Assembly: GCA_012103075.1 (NCBI GenBank)
Contig: JAAVLQ010000001.1
Location: 868,001-932,000 of the forward strand
Reading direction: 5' to 3'
Origin: Brucella cytisi
GTDB lineage: Bacteria > Pseudomonadota > Alphaproteobacteria > Rhizobiales > Rhizobiaceae
DNA length: 64,000 nt
Numbering within the stretch: position 1 is the stretch's first letter; each line of letters starts with the position of its first letter. Position numbers and translations under genes: made by a program. Shown here one piece after another: positions 41,766-51,885 of this stretch. The notes under the pieces are model-generated. The model did no database searches, was not told where the DNA came from, and saw only the letters and a list, made by a program, of their open reading frames with translations.

Positions 41766-42476
41766 ATGCAACATGCTGTTGTTTCACACGAGGATTGGCT
41801 AGCCGCTCGCCGGGACTTTCTGAAAGCGGAGAAGGAGTTGACACGTCTTTGCGACAAGGTTGACCAGCAGCGGCTCGCCTTGCCGTGGGTGCGCATCGAC
41901 AAGAAATACGTTTTCGACACGCCGGACGGCTCACGCACGCTGGCCGATCTCTTCGATGGCCGGTCCCAACTTCTGGTGCAGCATTTCATGTTCGCGCCGG
42001 GATGGAAGGAAGGCTGCCCCAGTTGCTCCTTCATGGCTGACCACACCGATGGTATGAACAAGCACCTTGCGCATCACGACGTCACCATGATCGCCGTCTC
42101 CCGCGCCCCGCTTGCCGACATTGAACGTTACCGCGAGCGTATGGGCTGGCAGTTCAAGTGGGTGTCGTCCTTCGGTACCGACTTCAACTACGATTTTCGA
42201 GTAAGCTTCACACCTGATGAAGTCGCCGGCGGAAAAATCGACTACAACTTCGGCGAATGGAGGGAAGTTGGCGAAGAATGGCCGGGCGTCAGCGCCTTTT
42301 ACAAAGACGGTTCGGGCGAGGTCTTCCGGACTTACTCCACTTATGGACGCGGCGTCGAGGTAATGATGGGCACTTACAATATGCTCGATCTTGCTCCGAA
42401 AGGTCGCAACGAAGCCGGAGGAATGGACTGGGTTCGCCGTCACGATCGCTACGGGCAATCGCTCCAGAACGCATAA
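41766..42476 (+). CDS. DUF899 thioredoxin-like protein
   Basis: Intact 236-residue DUF899 protein. Conserved elements: LAARRDFLKAEKELTRLCDK, VFDTPDGSRTLADLF, the putative redox motif GCPSCSFMADHTDGM, VSRAPLADIERYRERMGW and YNFGEWREVGEEWPGVSAFY. The family has a thioredoxin-like fold with no settled biochemical role. It follows the small membrane protein gene, and both are divergent from the HTH regulator, so this is probably a regulated two-gene unit. Confidence 0.9.
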   Translation: MQHAVVSHEDWLAARRDFLKAEKELTRLCDKVDQQRLALPWVRIDKKYVFDTPDGSRTLADLFDGRSQLLVQHFMFAPGWKEGCPSCSFMADHTDGMNKHLAHHDVTMIAVSRAPLADIERYRERMGWQFKWVSSFGTDFNYDFRVSFTPDEVAGGKIDYNFGEWREVGEEWPGVSAFYKDGSGEVFRTYSTYGRGVEVMMGTYNMLDLAPKGRNEAGGMDWVRRHDRYGQSLQNA

Positions 42477-42559
42477 TGACCGGATGGCCGCGGGAAAATG
42501 AAGCATGAGCCGGAATTCGTTGGAGTTCCGGCACTTGCCTCTTTGCTGTTATGGCATGC

Positions 42560-42760
42560 CTGCAGGACAACGTAACAACGGAACGCAGCATAAATTGGGA
42601 TATTGCCGGAACGCTTGGATATCAGTTCTGGGACAATCTATTTGCTGTTGCAGGTTATCGCGCACTTGGTTTCGACTATAGTCACGACGGTTTCGTTTAC
42701 GATGTAGTTCAAAAAGGACCTAGGGCTAGTGGTGCATTTTTAATAAGATACCGAAGTTCG
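42560..42760 (+). pseudogene. Fragment of an outer-membrane beta-barrel protein (Omp25/31-like C terminus)
   Basis: In one frame the bases encode WDIAGTLGYQFWDNLFAVAG, YRALGFDYSHDGFVYDVVQK then GP, which matches the last strands of Brucella-type small outer membrane proteins (GYRFND..AGYRYM.. DYxxDGFVYDVxxxGPxLG). No N-terminal half, signal peptide or start is present, and the frame runs on into unrelated sequence. It is a relic about 200 bp long between the DUF899 unit and the binding-protein gene. Confidence 0.55.
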
Positions 42761-42903
42761 AATGAACCATTGAAATCAACGTCAAGCCCGGTCAATCAAT
42801 GCGCTATGGACTATTGGTCACCCATAGCGCATCGCCTACGATTTCGAGAGGCGGCTATCAGCGCTCAAGTCTTGATGGTGTTTCTCCCGCCGACAAAGCT
42901 GAA

Positions 42904-43700
42904 CTAGCCGTCATTTCCGAAAGCATCGAAATCAAAGTACTTGTCGTTGATTTCCTTATATTTTCCGTTGGCCCGGATTTCCTTGATCGCTTCGTTGAAC
43001 TTTGAAACCATTTCCGGACGTCCTTTTTTATAGCGGCTCCAACACCAGCACCGTGATATTGTGCCACCGGTGGATATGTACCGATCATCTTGCAGCAGGC
43101 ACCTTCCGGCGTCTTGAGCCACTCTGCCAGCGACACGCTGTCATCATTAATGGCATCAAGACGACCGTTCACGAGGTCCAGTTTGAATTCCTGAGAGGTC
43201 GGATAAGCTTTCACCGTGCTGTCGGTGAAATAGGCTTCTGCATAGTTTGCATGGGTCGTTGAGCCTTGCACACCGATAGTCTTGTCAGCAAGGTCGTCTT
43301 TGGTGACGCCCTTGATGTCCGAATCCTTCAATGCCACCATTCCGGGAGGCGGGTTGAAGTACTTGTTGGAAAAATCGACCTGCTTCTTCCGTTCCTCGGT
43401 GATCGACATGGAAGCAATAAATGCATCAAACTTCCCGGACTGAATGGCGGGGATAGCGCCATCCCAATCCTGAGCGACAATTTCACATTGCGCCTTCATC
43501 TGATCGCAGAGCGCTTTGGCGATTTCAACCTCGAAACCGGCGAGCGTTCCATCTGCCAACTGATAGTTCATCGGCGGATTGGCACCCTCAGTGCCGATGA
43601 TGAGCTTCAAAGGCTCTTCACCATAAGCCATGCCTGTTGCTAAAGAAAACGTCATCGCGAGTACTGACGGCGTGAGTGCTGCTGTTTTTAAATAGTTCAT
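42904..43700 (-). CDS. Lysine/arginine/ornithine-type ABC binding protein (frameshifted)
   Basis: About 265 residues. Signal peptide MNYLKTAALTPSVLAMTFSL then ATGMAYGEEP. Family 3 hallmarks: LKLIIGTEGANPPMNYQLAD, GFEVEIAKALCDQMKAQCEI, GKFDAFIASMSITEERKKQV, DFSNKYFNPPPGMVAL. A break near 43025 precedes MVSKFNEAIKEIRANGKYKE then INDKYFDFDAFGNDG. No permease or ATPase gene is adjacent, so it must work with an importer elsewhere, perhaps the one at 26.1-27.8 kb. It is encoded 67 bp downstream of the M20 amidohydrolase gene and may share its message. Confidence 0.86.
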
Positions 43701-43767
43701 GGCTTCCTCCCATTTTGTTTAGATTTAAATAGAGATCGGGTATGAAAAGATTTTTTATTGGATTGAT

Positions 43768-44900
43768 TTATTTGTCTGAATGAAAGTATTCTATTGCGTA
43801 TTGTGCGTAGAGGGCTGCACCCTTGAAAAGAACATCTTCATCAATGTTGAATTTCGGATGGTGGTGGGGATAAACGGCACCTATTGCTTCGTTACGCACA
43901 CCGATAAAAGCAAAGACACCCGGGTAGATTTTCAGGAAGTCGGCGAAGTTCTCCGAAGCCATGATCGTATTGAAGCTTGTGCAGTCATTCTCCAGACCGA
44001 GAGCCTCGATGGCGCGGTGAGCAACATTGCTGCATGCAGGATCGTTGGTGACGGCTGAAACGCCGCCGCTGAAAATGATTTCTGCTCGTGTACGATAAGC
44101 ATCGGCTGTGTTTGTTATTGTCCGCTTCAGCGCTTCTTCGAGATAATTCATTGTCTCAGGGCGCGTTGCACGCATGGTGCCAGAGACTCTGACCTTGTCT
44201 GGAATGACATTATCTGTATTGCCGCCGCAGATACTGCCAAAAGTCAGCGCGACAGGTTCCGTGGGTTCGAATTCACGGCTGACGAGTGCTGCGCAATTCA
44301 TAATAATCGCTGCCGTCGCGATAATGGGATCGACGCCTCTGTTGGGATAAGCGCCGTGTGTTCCCACGCCATGGATCGTGAGGTCAATTGATTGTCCTGC
44401 AGCCATTCTAGGGCCAGCCTCAATGGAGATTTTGCCGGTCTCCAACTCAGACCAGAGATGAATGCCCAACACGCTTTCAACTCTGTATCTGGCAAGTTCT
44501 TTCAGAATGTCGTCCGTTCCCTCGCCAACTTCCTCGGCTTGTTGAAAGCATAGCTTGACCGTCCCATGAAGCTGATCGCGAGCGTTGACGAGAACTCGCG
44601 CGGCGCCCAGCAACATCGCGACATGTCCATCATGACCGCAGGCGTGCATCACGCGAAACACTTCAGATCTGTAATCGAGGTGAGGGTTGTCTTCTTCGAT
44701 TGGCAATGCATCCATGTCGGCACGCAAAGCAACGACCCGTTCGCTCTGCGACCCGACGATTGTTGCCACAATCCCAAATTCGCCGACTTGGGTATACGGG
44801 ACGCCGATTGCATCAAGCTCGTCCCTGATGCGCGCAGAAGTACGTCTTTCATTCAAGGAAAGCTCAGGATGTCTGTGAAACTCCTGCGCAGTTCGCGCAT
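43768..44900 (-). CDS. M20-family amidohydrolase (N-acyl amino acid/indole-acetyl-amino acid type; 5' frameshift)
   Basis: About 380 residues. The N terminus, MRELRRSF, shifts near 44865 to HRHPELSLNERRTSARIRDE (the RHPEL motif). Metal site and core: LRADMDALPIEED, HACGHDGHVAMLLGAARVL, FQQAEEVGEGTDDIL, and GASENFADFL-like MASENFADFL. The end PHHHPKFNIDEDVLFKG is typical. The true start could be ~44955 with a further frame change. M20 amidohydrolases remove acyl or amino-acid groups. It pairs with the downstream amino-acid binding protein gene, suggesting uptake and hydrolysis of an N-acylated amino acid. Confidence 0.85.
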
Positions 44901-44955
44901 ATAGTTTTGCTCGCTTTGAGCCAGTTCAACGTTTTCAGTTCCGCCCCCGCACCAT

Positions 44956-46227
44956 TTGTCGTCCCTGACTACCCTTTGATAAATCTGCCCGCGAACAATC
45001 GGTACAGACCCAAACCCTGCGTGAGTGACGGGGCGCAATCAGTCGAATATCTGCGTGCGCTATGCCCCGCTTTTGTGTTCCCGCTTGACCGTCGAGGCTG
45101 TCATATCTCCCGCCGCACTTCATCCGGTAAAATGCCGTCTTGGCAGGCATCATGCCTAAATCTGCCGTCATATTGTCGGAGGCTGCCATCCATAGATAAG
45201 CTGCAGGTTTTGTAGGGGCAGGTCTGTCGATGTTAGCTAACATTGTTCGGTTGACAAAACTGCTGAGGCTACAGCAACCGGTGCGAGGAATCGTTTTGGG
45301 GTACGGGTCTGTGCTCATTAAAGAAGGCTGTACTAATCGGGCGGCAAAGTATTCAACGATGCCGCAGTGCAACGTTTCTGATTGCGATATCGCTCGTCAG
45401 ATGTCAGGCCTCATGCCATCAGGAAGGATGAGGTCGCTCTGTCAGAATGCTGCGTGCGCTGCGGTTATAACATCGATGTGCTGTATTTCACTGACAGGCA
45501 GGCCCTCAAACTCGACAAAATGGCGATGCCGGACATTGTATCCAGTCTTCGCTATCCGCTGAATGGCGCTTTTCGCAGCTATGAAGTTTAGTCACTTCCG
45601 GCAGACGCGGTCTATACCGGTAAATTGCTTTCCAAACGCTCCGGCAAGCGGAACGCAAAGCCTGTGGCTATCGATGAGATGAACCTGACACCAGCCATCA
45701 GCCAATATTGAAAAGCGATGAAGGAACGTGTTGACACATTGCCCGTTGATAACCGGGGCAGGCTTTTCGGTGAACAGGTTAGGCGAGAGGTCCCGGTCAA
45801 TCAGATGATGGGGATTGTCATGAATGGCAGTCAGGTTCACTACGGTTTTGGACTGTTTCACCGAACAATGGAGAGCCCGCTGATGAAGCGTGACCTGCTT
45901 CTTACGGCCTTCTTTTCGAACATGATTGCGCACGCTTTCTGGATTATATGCGGGACCAGCAGCGCGAACCCATCATGGGCGAGTCGCTCAATAGGGGCCG
46001 CAGCATCAATGTTAGCTGTCTCCGGCGCTTTAAGCTGTGTAACGGTTGCTCTGAGCATGATGTGACAGACGCCTTCCAAAGGTGAAACATTGTCCGGCAT
46101 TTGAGATTCTGAGTTTTCTTGTGGGGAGAGCCTTGTTTCTTCCCACGATAAAGCTAATCATCAACGCAGCAGTTTCTTTGACCCCGAAGATGAAGTTCGA
46201 TCATTGCTATGAGGAAGGTGAAAATCC
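44956..46227. other. 1.27-kb gene-poor stretch
   Basis: No gene is supported here. Both strands have moderate-length open frames (for example 145 codons on - at 44935-45372, and 110-115 codons around 45.6-46.1 kb), but none shows a motif I recognise, a clear ribosome binding site, or consistent continuation. The region could hold a badly frameshifted gene or a decayed mobile element. It also contains the upstream control region of the OB-fold protein gene. Confidence 0.5.
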
Positions 46228-46595
46228 ATGACCTCGGTAAAGCAGTATGTGATTCAATTTGCGTTGATGTTGGGCGTTTTCTCTCTAGGCCTCATTGATG
46301 TTTCCCATGCCCAGTTTCTTGATTCTTTCAAAGCTCGAAATACAATAACCGCAGATGCCGTAACGCGGACGCCAGTCGGAACCCGTGTGTTGCTCGCCGG
46401 TTCGATCAAAAGCAATGTCAGAAGGGCTCAGTATGTTTTTCAGGATCATACCGGAAGAACCCGAGTTCGGATCGAGCGCGAAGTCTGGCGTGGGAGAGAA
46501 ATAAATACAAAAACAAGATCGAACTTCGGGGTCGTGTCGAAAACGACGTCAGGGGAAGGTTCATCGACGTATATTACTTCAAGATAGTCGAATAG
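46228..46595 (+). CDS. YgiW/YdeI-family (BOF) periplasmic OB-fold protein (frameshifted)
   Basis: About 122 residues. Signal peptide VIQFALMLGVFSLGLIDVSH with cleavage before QFLDSFK; the OB-fold domain begins TITADAVTRTPVGTRVLLAG, and continues YVFQDHTGRTRVRIEREVWR. A break near 46505 (ACAAAAACAAGATC) leads to the canonical end KIELRGRVENDVRGRFIDVY then YFKIVE, stopping at 46595. BOF proteins are periplasmic stress-tolerance factors (peroxide, cadmium, acid) in enterobacteria. Confidence 0.84.
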
Positions 46596-46629
46596 TTGGT
46601 TTGAGTAACTGATTTAATCGGGAGTTGCT

Positions 46630-48067
46630 ATGTTTAGACTGGGTGGAAAATATCAGCATCTCATTCACGGTGACAGCTGCGGTTGCTCCAATCCGATACT
46701 GCAACAGGTTTCCCGGCGACTGGACCGATTATCGCGAAGACATTTTCTTGCAGGTGCGGCAGCGACTGCTGCGACAACGATGATTGCAGATCGTTCTTTC
46801 GCACAGTCTCCCAAAATTCTCCTGACGCGAGCGCGGCTTTTCGACGGCAGGGCGGACGCTCTGAAATCCGGTGTGCAGGTTCTGGTCGAGGGCAATCGCA
46901 TCGCAGCTGTCGATACGACAAACAGTGCTCCACCCGAAGGGGCAACAGTCATCGATTGCGGAGACCGCGTATTGATGCCGGGCCTGATCGACGCGCACTG
47001 GCACGCCGTCTATGCGGCGGTGCCACTGCCGGTGCTTCTGGAGGGAGATCTGGGTATAATTTTCGCAGCATCTACGGCAGAAGCAGAACGCACACTTCTG
47101 CGGGGCTTTACGACAGTGCGCGATATGGGTGGACCAACGTTTTCATTCAAGCGCGCGATCGACACGGGGATCATCGCCGGTCCGCGCATCTTTCCCGCAG
47201 GCGCGATGATAACGACGACCGGCGGTCATGGTGATCTCAGACTGCCAACGGAAATTCCGCGCGATGGCAGCAAACTCAGCACCGGTGAATTGATGGGGGC
47301 TGCAGCAATCGTCGATGATGCAGGCAGCTTGAAGCTTCGTGTGCGCGAGCAACTGTTGCAGGGCGCTTCGCAGATCAAGATCGTTGCTGGCGGCGGTGTT
47401 TCCTCGCCCCGCAGTCCGCTCGACATGTCAACATTCAGTGAGGACGAAATTCGCGCGGCGGTCGATGTGGCAAAGGACTGGAACACCTACGTCACAGTTC
47501 ATGCCTATGCGTCGAATACGGTCCAGCGGTCCATCAGGGCCGGTGTAGCATGTGTAGAACATGCACATCTGATGGATGAGGAAACTGCGCGTATGTTTGC
47601 AGAAAAGAATGTCTGGTTGAGCATGCAGCCTTTCCTGACGATGGAGGATGCGGCGTCACAGACGGGGGGGGGGCGCCGAACGGATTCAGCAGCTTTTCGC
47701 AGGCACGCCAAGGATTTACGAGTTCGCGCGCAAATATGGGATCAAGACAGCTTGGGGTTCCGACGTTTTGTTTTCACCCGCATTGACCCCGCGCCAGAAT
47801 TTCATGCTGACCCATTTGAGCCAATGGCATTCGAACGCGGAGGTGCTTCGTGCAGCTACATCGGTCAATGCGGAATTGCTCGCGCTTTCCAATCTGCGCA
47901 ATCCTTATCCCGGCAAGCTCGGCCTTGTAGAACCCGGCGCTTTCGCCGATCTTCTGGTTCTGAACGAAAATCCGCTCGACGATATTCACGTGCTTGAAAA
48001 ACCGGAGCAGACGTTGGCGGTCGTCATGAAAGACGGTCAGGTTCACAAGAATACCCTGAACGCATAA
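46630..48067 (+). CDS. Tat-exported metal-dependent amidohydrolase (imidazolonepropionase/prolidase-like; frameshifted in a G10 tract)
   Basis: About 478 residues. The twin-arginine signal SRRHFLAGAAATAATTMIA ends near SFAQSPK. The amidohydrolase fold shows VLMPGLIDAHWHAVYAA (metal HxH), GFTTVRDMGGPTFSFKRAID, GGHGDLRLP, QIKIVAGGGVSSP (metal Lys), VTVHAYASNTVQRSIRAG, VEHAHLMDEETARMF, and GSDVLFSP (metal Asp). The frame shifts at a run of ten G (47664-47673). The end, KPEQTLAVVMKDGQVHKNTL, is normal. These COG1228 enzymes cleave dipeptides with Pro or hydrolyse cyclic amides; the substrate is unknown. AI-2E-family gene follows 32 bp later. Confidence 0.86.
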
Positions 48068-48099
48068 CTTGTTTTCATTTTTGACGGCGGGGAGGATTT

Positions 48100-49114
48100 A
48101 TGCTGAAGGTTGGCAATGCAACCCTGACCCTGATCGCGGGATGCGTACTGATTGCATTGCTTTATTATGGCAGGGCCGTAATTGCGCCCGTCGTTTTGCG
48201 CTGTTCATCATTATGCTCGTCTGGCCGGTTCAGCGCAGACTTTCATCGATCCTGTCGCGCTATCTCGCATTGGTGATCACGTTTCTTCTGGTGGTTTTCC
48301 TTCTGCTCGGTTTTGGATGGCTGATTGCATGGACAGTCGGACAGGTCGGTCGCCGCATATTGATCGACGCAGTTCGGTATCAGCTCCTCTATGAGCAGTT
48401 CACAACGTGGCTTGATGGGCATGGCATCGCGGCATCAGTTCTGTGGTCGGAGAATTTCAGCGTAAGCTGGACTTTACGTACGCTCCAATCAATAGGAAGC
48501 CGCCTCAACAACACATTCAGTTTCTGGCTCGTGGCGCTGGTCTATGTTCTGTTGGGGCTTGCCGAAACTGACGAGTTTCGCGCGCGGATCAAACAGTTGA
48601 AAAATCAGGAGGCTGCAAATTCATTCCTGCGCGCCAGCCAGTCAGCGGCCGCAAAATCCGGTTCTACATGCTGCTCAGGGGCCTGATGAGCCTTGCAACG
48701 GGCTCACTTGTCTGGCTTCTGACCCGTTTGATCGGCTTGCCATTCGCCGAAACACGGGGATTTGTCGCGTTCATCCTGAACTTCATCCCTTTCCTTGGGC
48801 CGCTGATCGCTACGCTTTTCATTACCGCGTTTGCCTTCACGCACTTTGCCAATTGGCAATGGGTGCTCGCAGTCTTTGTCGGTTTGAACATCATACAGTC
48901 CGTCATCGGAAGCGTGATAGAGCCTCGATTGACGGGAAAGACAATTTCCCTGTCGCCATTTGCAACGCTCTTTTCCGTGTTCGCACGGGGCTCGCTCTGG
49001 GGTGTCTTCGGAGCTTTTATCGGCGTTCCGATCACGATCGTTGCCCTGACTTTCTGCGCGCAATACTCCGCAACAAGCTGGTTTGCGGAAATATTCGGCT
49101 TTTCCCGCGAATAA
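48100..49114 (+). CDS. AI-2E family (PerM-like) transporter (frameshifted)
   Basis: About 338 residues, 7-8 membrane helices. The start ATG at 48100 after GGGGAGG; MLKVGNATLTLIAGCVLIAL is helix 1. A break near 48195 leads to LFIIMLVWPVQRRLSSILSR, LVITFLLVVFLLLGFGWLIA, and a second near 48650 to IRFYMLLRGLMSLATGSLVW. The family C terminus has FILNFIPFLGPLIATLF and IGSVIEPRLTGKTISLSPFA, both diagnostic. Proteins of this family are now seen as Na+ or small-molecule transporters as well as AI-2 exporters. It could be co-transcribed with the amidohydrolase. Confidence 0.87.
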
Positions 49115-49235
49115 CGTTCAAAGCTTTACGATGGAAGAACCAGTAATCGGGCCTCAAGCGGGTGCCTTGACCTTTCAAGATGCAGCCTATGTAATATCTG
49201 GGAATGGGCATAATCAAAATGGGAAGGATATTTCT

Positions 49236-49520
49236 ATGAGAACGATCCTGTACAGTGTCTTGACGATGGCCGTAATTGGCGCCACTGCGAGCGGGTGCAC
49301 AACCGACGAAAGAAGAACAGCCGGCTATGGTGTTGGCGGTGCCGCGATTGGCGGGCTTGCCGGAGCTGCCATTGGAGGTGACACGCGTGGCGCGCTCACC
49401 GGCGCAGCCATCGGTGCAGCCGCAGGTACGCTCGTAGGCGTCGCACAGACCCGTAATGGCGTTCAGTACTGCCGCTATCGCGATCAGCACGGCCGTATTT
49501 ACGAAGCACGTTGCCGCTAG
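49236..49520 (+). CDS. Glycine-zipper outer-membrane lipoprotein (17 kDa antigen-like)
   Basis: Intact 94-residue lipoprotein. The lipobox ATASGC puts the lipid Cys at residue 21. The mature domain is the glycine-zipper GYGVGGAAIGGLAGAAIGGD and ALTGAAIGAAAGTLVGVAQT. It ends RYRDQHGRIYEARCR with a second and third Cys. Such proteins stabilise the outer membrane. The start at 49236 is preceded by GGGAAGGATATTTCT. Confidence 0.82.
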   Translation: MRTILYSVLTMAVIGATASGCTTDERRTAGYGVGGAAIGGLAGAAIGGDTRGALTGAAIGAAAGTLVGVAQTRNGVQYCRYRDQHGRIYEARCR

Positions 49521-49706
49521 AGCATGTCTTCCGCAAACGGGAACCGGTTTCGGGATAGAGACTTGCGGTCCTGATACGGCTGTGCCGCATCTATGCATTG
49601 GATATCTGGAGCGTCTCTCGATCTGATTGTATCAGACAGGCGCTCCAAAAGCTTGTTTTCGTGATATTTTCCCGAACCTGCTCATCCGCTTCGGGACTTT
49701 TTTTAT
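49521..49706. repeat. Intergenic palindromic repeats and weak terminator
   Basis: A module beginning CTAGAGCATGTCTTCC...GGTTTCGGGA (49519-49555) recurs at 55391 (AGAGCATGTCCCCGAAA...GGTTTCGGGA). It is followed by GGAGCG...CGCTCC (49608-49646) with an inner CTGATTGTATCAG palindrome. CCCGAA...TTCGGG (49671-49695) with a following ACTTTTTTT may terminate transcription. Confidence 0.6.
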
Positions 49707-49781
49707 GCCTGTCGCCAATCATGAAACCGGCGAACAGTTTCGGCTTGTGAGTTGTGGTTCTTTGTTACTTTGGAGGGGAAC

Positions 49782-50099
49782 ATGAAGCTGCATGCGGTCG
49801 GCGCTTTTCTTGCATTCACTGCCATCTTCACGATTGGAACCGTTGCAGGGACGGTTCCCGCTTTCAGTCAAAACCAGTCGATTACCGTCGGAGTTCGGAT
49901 AAACAACGGCCATAGGATACGCTGTTCCGAAGGTACCAGATTGCTGAGAATGCGTGGTTTTCGGAATGTCCGCGCCCTTGATTGCCGTGGCAGTCATTTT
50001 CTGTATCGAGCTGATCGGTCTCGTAGAACCTACGATGTCACGGTGCGGGCGAGAGACGGAAGAATAACAAATGTTCGTACCGTGAGATGGCGTCGCTGA
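49782..50099 (+). CDS. Small exported protein of unknown function
   Basis: 105 residues. Start at 49782 after TGGAGGGGAAC; signal peptide MKLHAVGAFLAFTAIFTIGT then VAGTVPAFSQ. The mature part is basic with three Cys/Arg-rich strands: VGVRINNGHRIRCSEGTRLL, RGFRNVRALDCRGSHFLYRA and a RTYDVTVRARDGRITNVRTV end. It looks like the PepSY-like or single small periplasmic repeats of Brucella and relatives. No function can be given. It is 48 bp ahead of the DUF1269 gene. Confidence 0.7.
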   Translation: MKLHAVGAFLAFTAIFTIGTVAGTVPAFSQNQSITVGVRINNGHRIRCSEGTRLLRMRGFRNVRALDCRGSHFLYRADRSRRTYDVTVRARDGRITNVRTVRWRR

Positions 50100-50147
50100 T
50101 CCATGTGATGTCCTTATTTCAGGCTTTTCGAGGAAAGGAGCAAGGTT

Positions 50148-50672
50148 GTGTCCGAACTGGTTGTTATTGGATTTGATACGGTGGGAGAGGCGGATGCTGT
50201 TCTTTTGAAGCTCAATCAGCTTCAGAAAGAATATCTCGTCGACCTTGAGGACGCGGTGATTGTCGTGAGGGATGAACAAGGCAAGGTTCATCTCAAGCAA
50301 AAATATAATCTGCCCGCCATGGGCGCTGGATCGGGGCTCCTTTCCGGTGCGATCTGGGGTGGATTGGTGGGGCTTATTTTCCTCAATCCACTTGCCGGCA
50401 TGGCGCTTGGTGGCGCTGTAGGGGCAGGTGCTGGAGCCTTGTCCGGCTCGCTCGCCGACTACGGTATTGATGACAAGTTCATCGTGTCTCTTGGAGAAAC
50501 CATCCCGGAGAACTCGTCCGCCTTGTTCGTTCTCCTGCGCAAAATTCAGTGGGACAGGGTCATGGCCGATTTCCCCGACCTGCGTGGCCGGGTACTGAAA
50601 ACGTCCTTGTCTCTCGAGCAGGAGCAGCGCCTCAAGGAAGCACTCGAAGGAGCGTTGCCGACAACCTCATAA
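50148..50672 (+). CDS. DUF1269 membrane protein
   Basis: Intact 174-residue protein with GTG start (AAGGAGCAAGGTT upstream). It opens with a ferredoxin-like part (SELVVIGFDTVGEADAVLLK, LNQLQKEYLVDLEDAVIVVR), then a Gly-rich double hydrophobic hairpin SGAIWGGLVGLIFLNPLAGM and ALGGAVGAGAGALSG, and then a C-terminal domain from YGIDDKFIVSLGETIPENSS. The family is widespread and uncharacterised. Confidence 0.9.
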   Translation: MSELVVIGFDTVGEADAVLLKLNQLQKEYLVDLEDAVIVVRDEQGKVHLKQKYNLPAMGAGSGLLSGAIWGGLVGLIFLNPLAGMALGGAVGAGAGALSGSLADYGIDDKFIVSLGETIPENSSALFVLLRKIQWDRVMADFPDLRGRVLKTSLSLEQEQRLKEALEGALPTTS

Positions 50673-50755
50673 TGTGGTGTTGCCCTAAACCCGGCGATGC
50701 TGCACCATCGTGACAACGTGGCCGTTCTGCCTCGATTCTCGAGCGAGGGCATGAT

Positions 50756-51885
50756 TTGAAGCTGATTTTCACCCTTGCATTTGTTCTGCTTATCGCAACG
50801 GGATGTGCCGGAAACAGAGCTGTCACTGGTCTGGGAATAGATGTGGCTTGCCAGACCCATTCCAAAGCGGTGGTTCCGTTTACGGTCGCGACGGTACGAG
50901 AGCGAATTGACGATCCCAGTATCGCCTATTCCCGCAACAGATCCCCGCTACTGAACTTTTCGACGATTGACGTACACATCCCGGAAATGCACCGTGCGGG
51001 AAACGTAGAAACCGCGTCGGTCAGGCCTGATCCCCGAAGGAATTTCATGGCGTCGAACTATGCACCGTTGCCTGATCGACAAGCTACGGTCCGGGAGTTG
51101 GACCGGCAGCTGGCAAGCCGCCCGGCGGCGCAGCGTGAAATATTCGTTTTTGTCCACGGCTATAACAACAACTTTGCCGAGGGACTTTTCCGTAATGCGC
51201 AGATTGTCCATGACTATGATGTCTCTTCGGTGCCTGTTCATTTTTCATGGGCGTCGGCTGCGGCCTTTACACGCTATCTCTATGACCGTGACAGCGCGAT
51301 CATCGCACGCAGGGGATTGGCTGAAACACTCGAAATCGCGGCACAGACAAAAGCCAGTGGCATCGTTATTGTCGGTCATTCGATGGGTGCCGTTGTCGTC
51401 ATGGAAGCCTTGCGCACACTGTCTGCAGATAAACGCCTTAACGTATTGAAGCGCATCAAAGGCGTGCTGCTTGCGGCTCCCGATCTCGATCCGGATCTTT
51501 TCCGCAGCCAGATTGATGATATCGACTATTTGCCTCAACCTTTCACGATTGTCGTATCCGGGCGTGATCGGGCACTCGATATCTCGCGCAGACTGGCAGG
51601 GGCGCGCCACGGGTCGGTAGCGGCTTTGATATCGCCTTCCTGCAGAACAAGAATATTCAGGTTCTTGATATTTCTCAGGTCGATAGCGGTGGTCATAGCC
51701 TGTTTGCCAGCTCGAATACGCTGATCAAGTTTCTGGGTTCGGGCTATCTGCTGCGCAGGCTTATTACGGATGAGTATGCAGGCATGGATGATACTTTCAT
51801 CGCCGCCGGGCAAGGTACATTCGAACAGGCCTCACTGGCCCTTCATCTGCCTGCACGTGTGATTGATCGCCCGGGTGCGCGTTAG
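50756..51885 (+). CDS. DUF900 alpha/beta-hydrolase lipoprotein (frameshifted)
   Basis: About 376 residues. TTG start (LKLIFTLAFVLLIATGCAG), lipobox IATGC. The DUF900 hydrolase core is IFVFVHGYNNNFAEGLFRNA, HFSWASAAAFTRYLYDRDSA, the nucleophile elbow VIVGHSMGAVVVMEAL, and a GVLLAAPDLDPDLF strand. A break near 51600 leads to FDIAFLQNKNIQVLDISQVD then SGGHSLFASSNTLIKFL and LPARVIDRPGAR, ending at 51885. Ser in GHSMG, the Asp in APDLD/SGRD and the final His in GGHSLF could form the triad. It is probably an outer-membrane-linked esterase or lipase of unknown substrate. Confidence 0.83.

Noticed and set aside
44935..45372. 145-codon open frame on the - strand
   Set aside because: A phrase resembling IS66 TnpC (TKPAAYLW) was noticed, but the rest does not follow that family and no ribosome binding site is clear.
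45592..46100. Overlapping frames of 110-115 codons on both strands
   Set aside because: No motif in either direction; likely chance frames.
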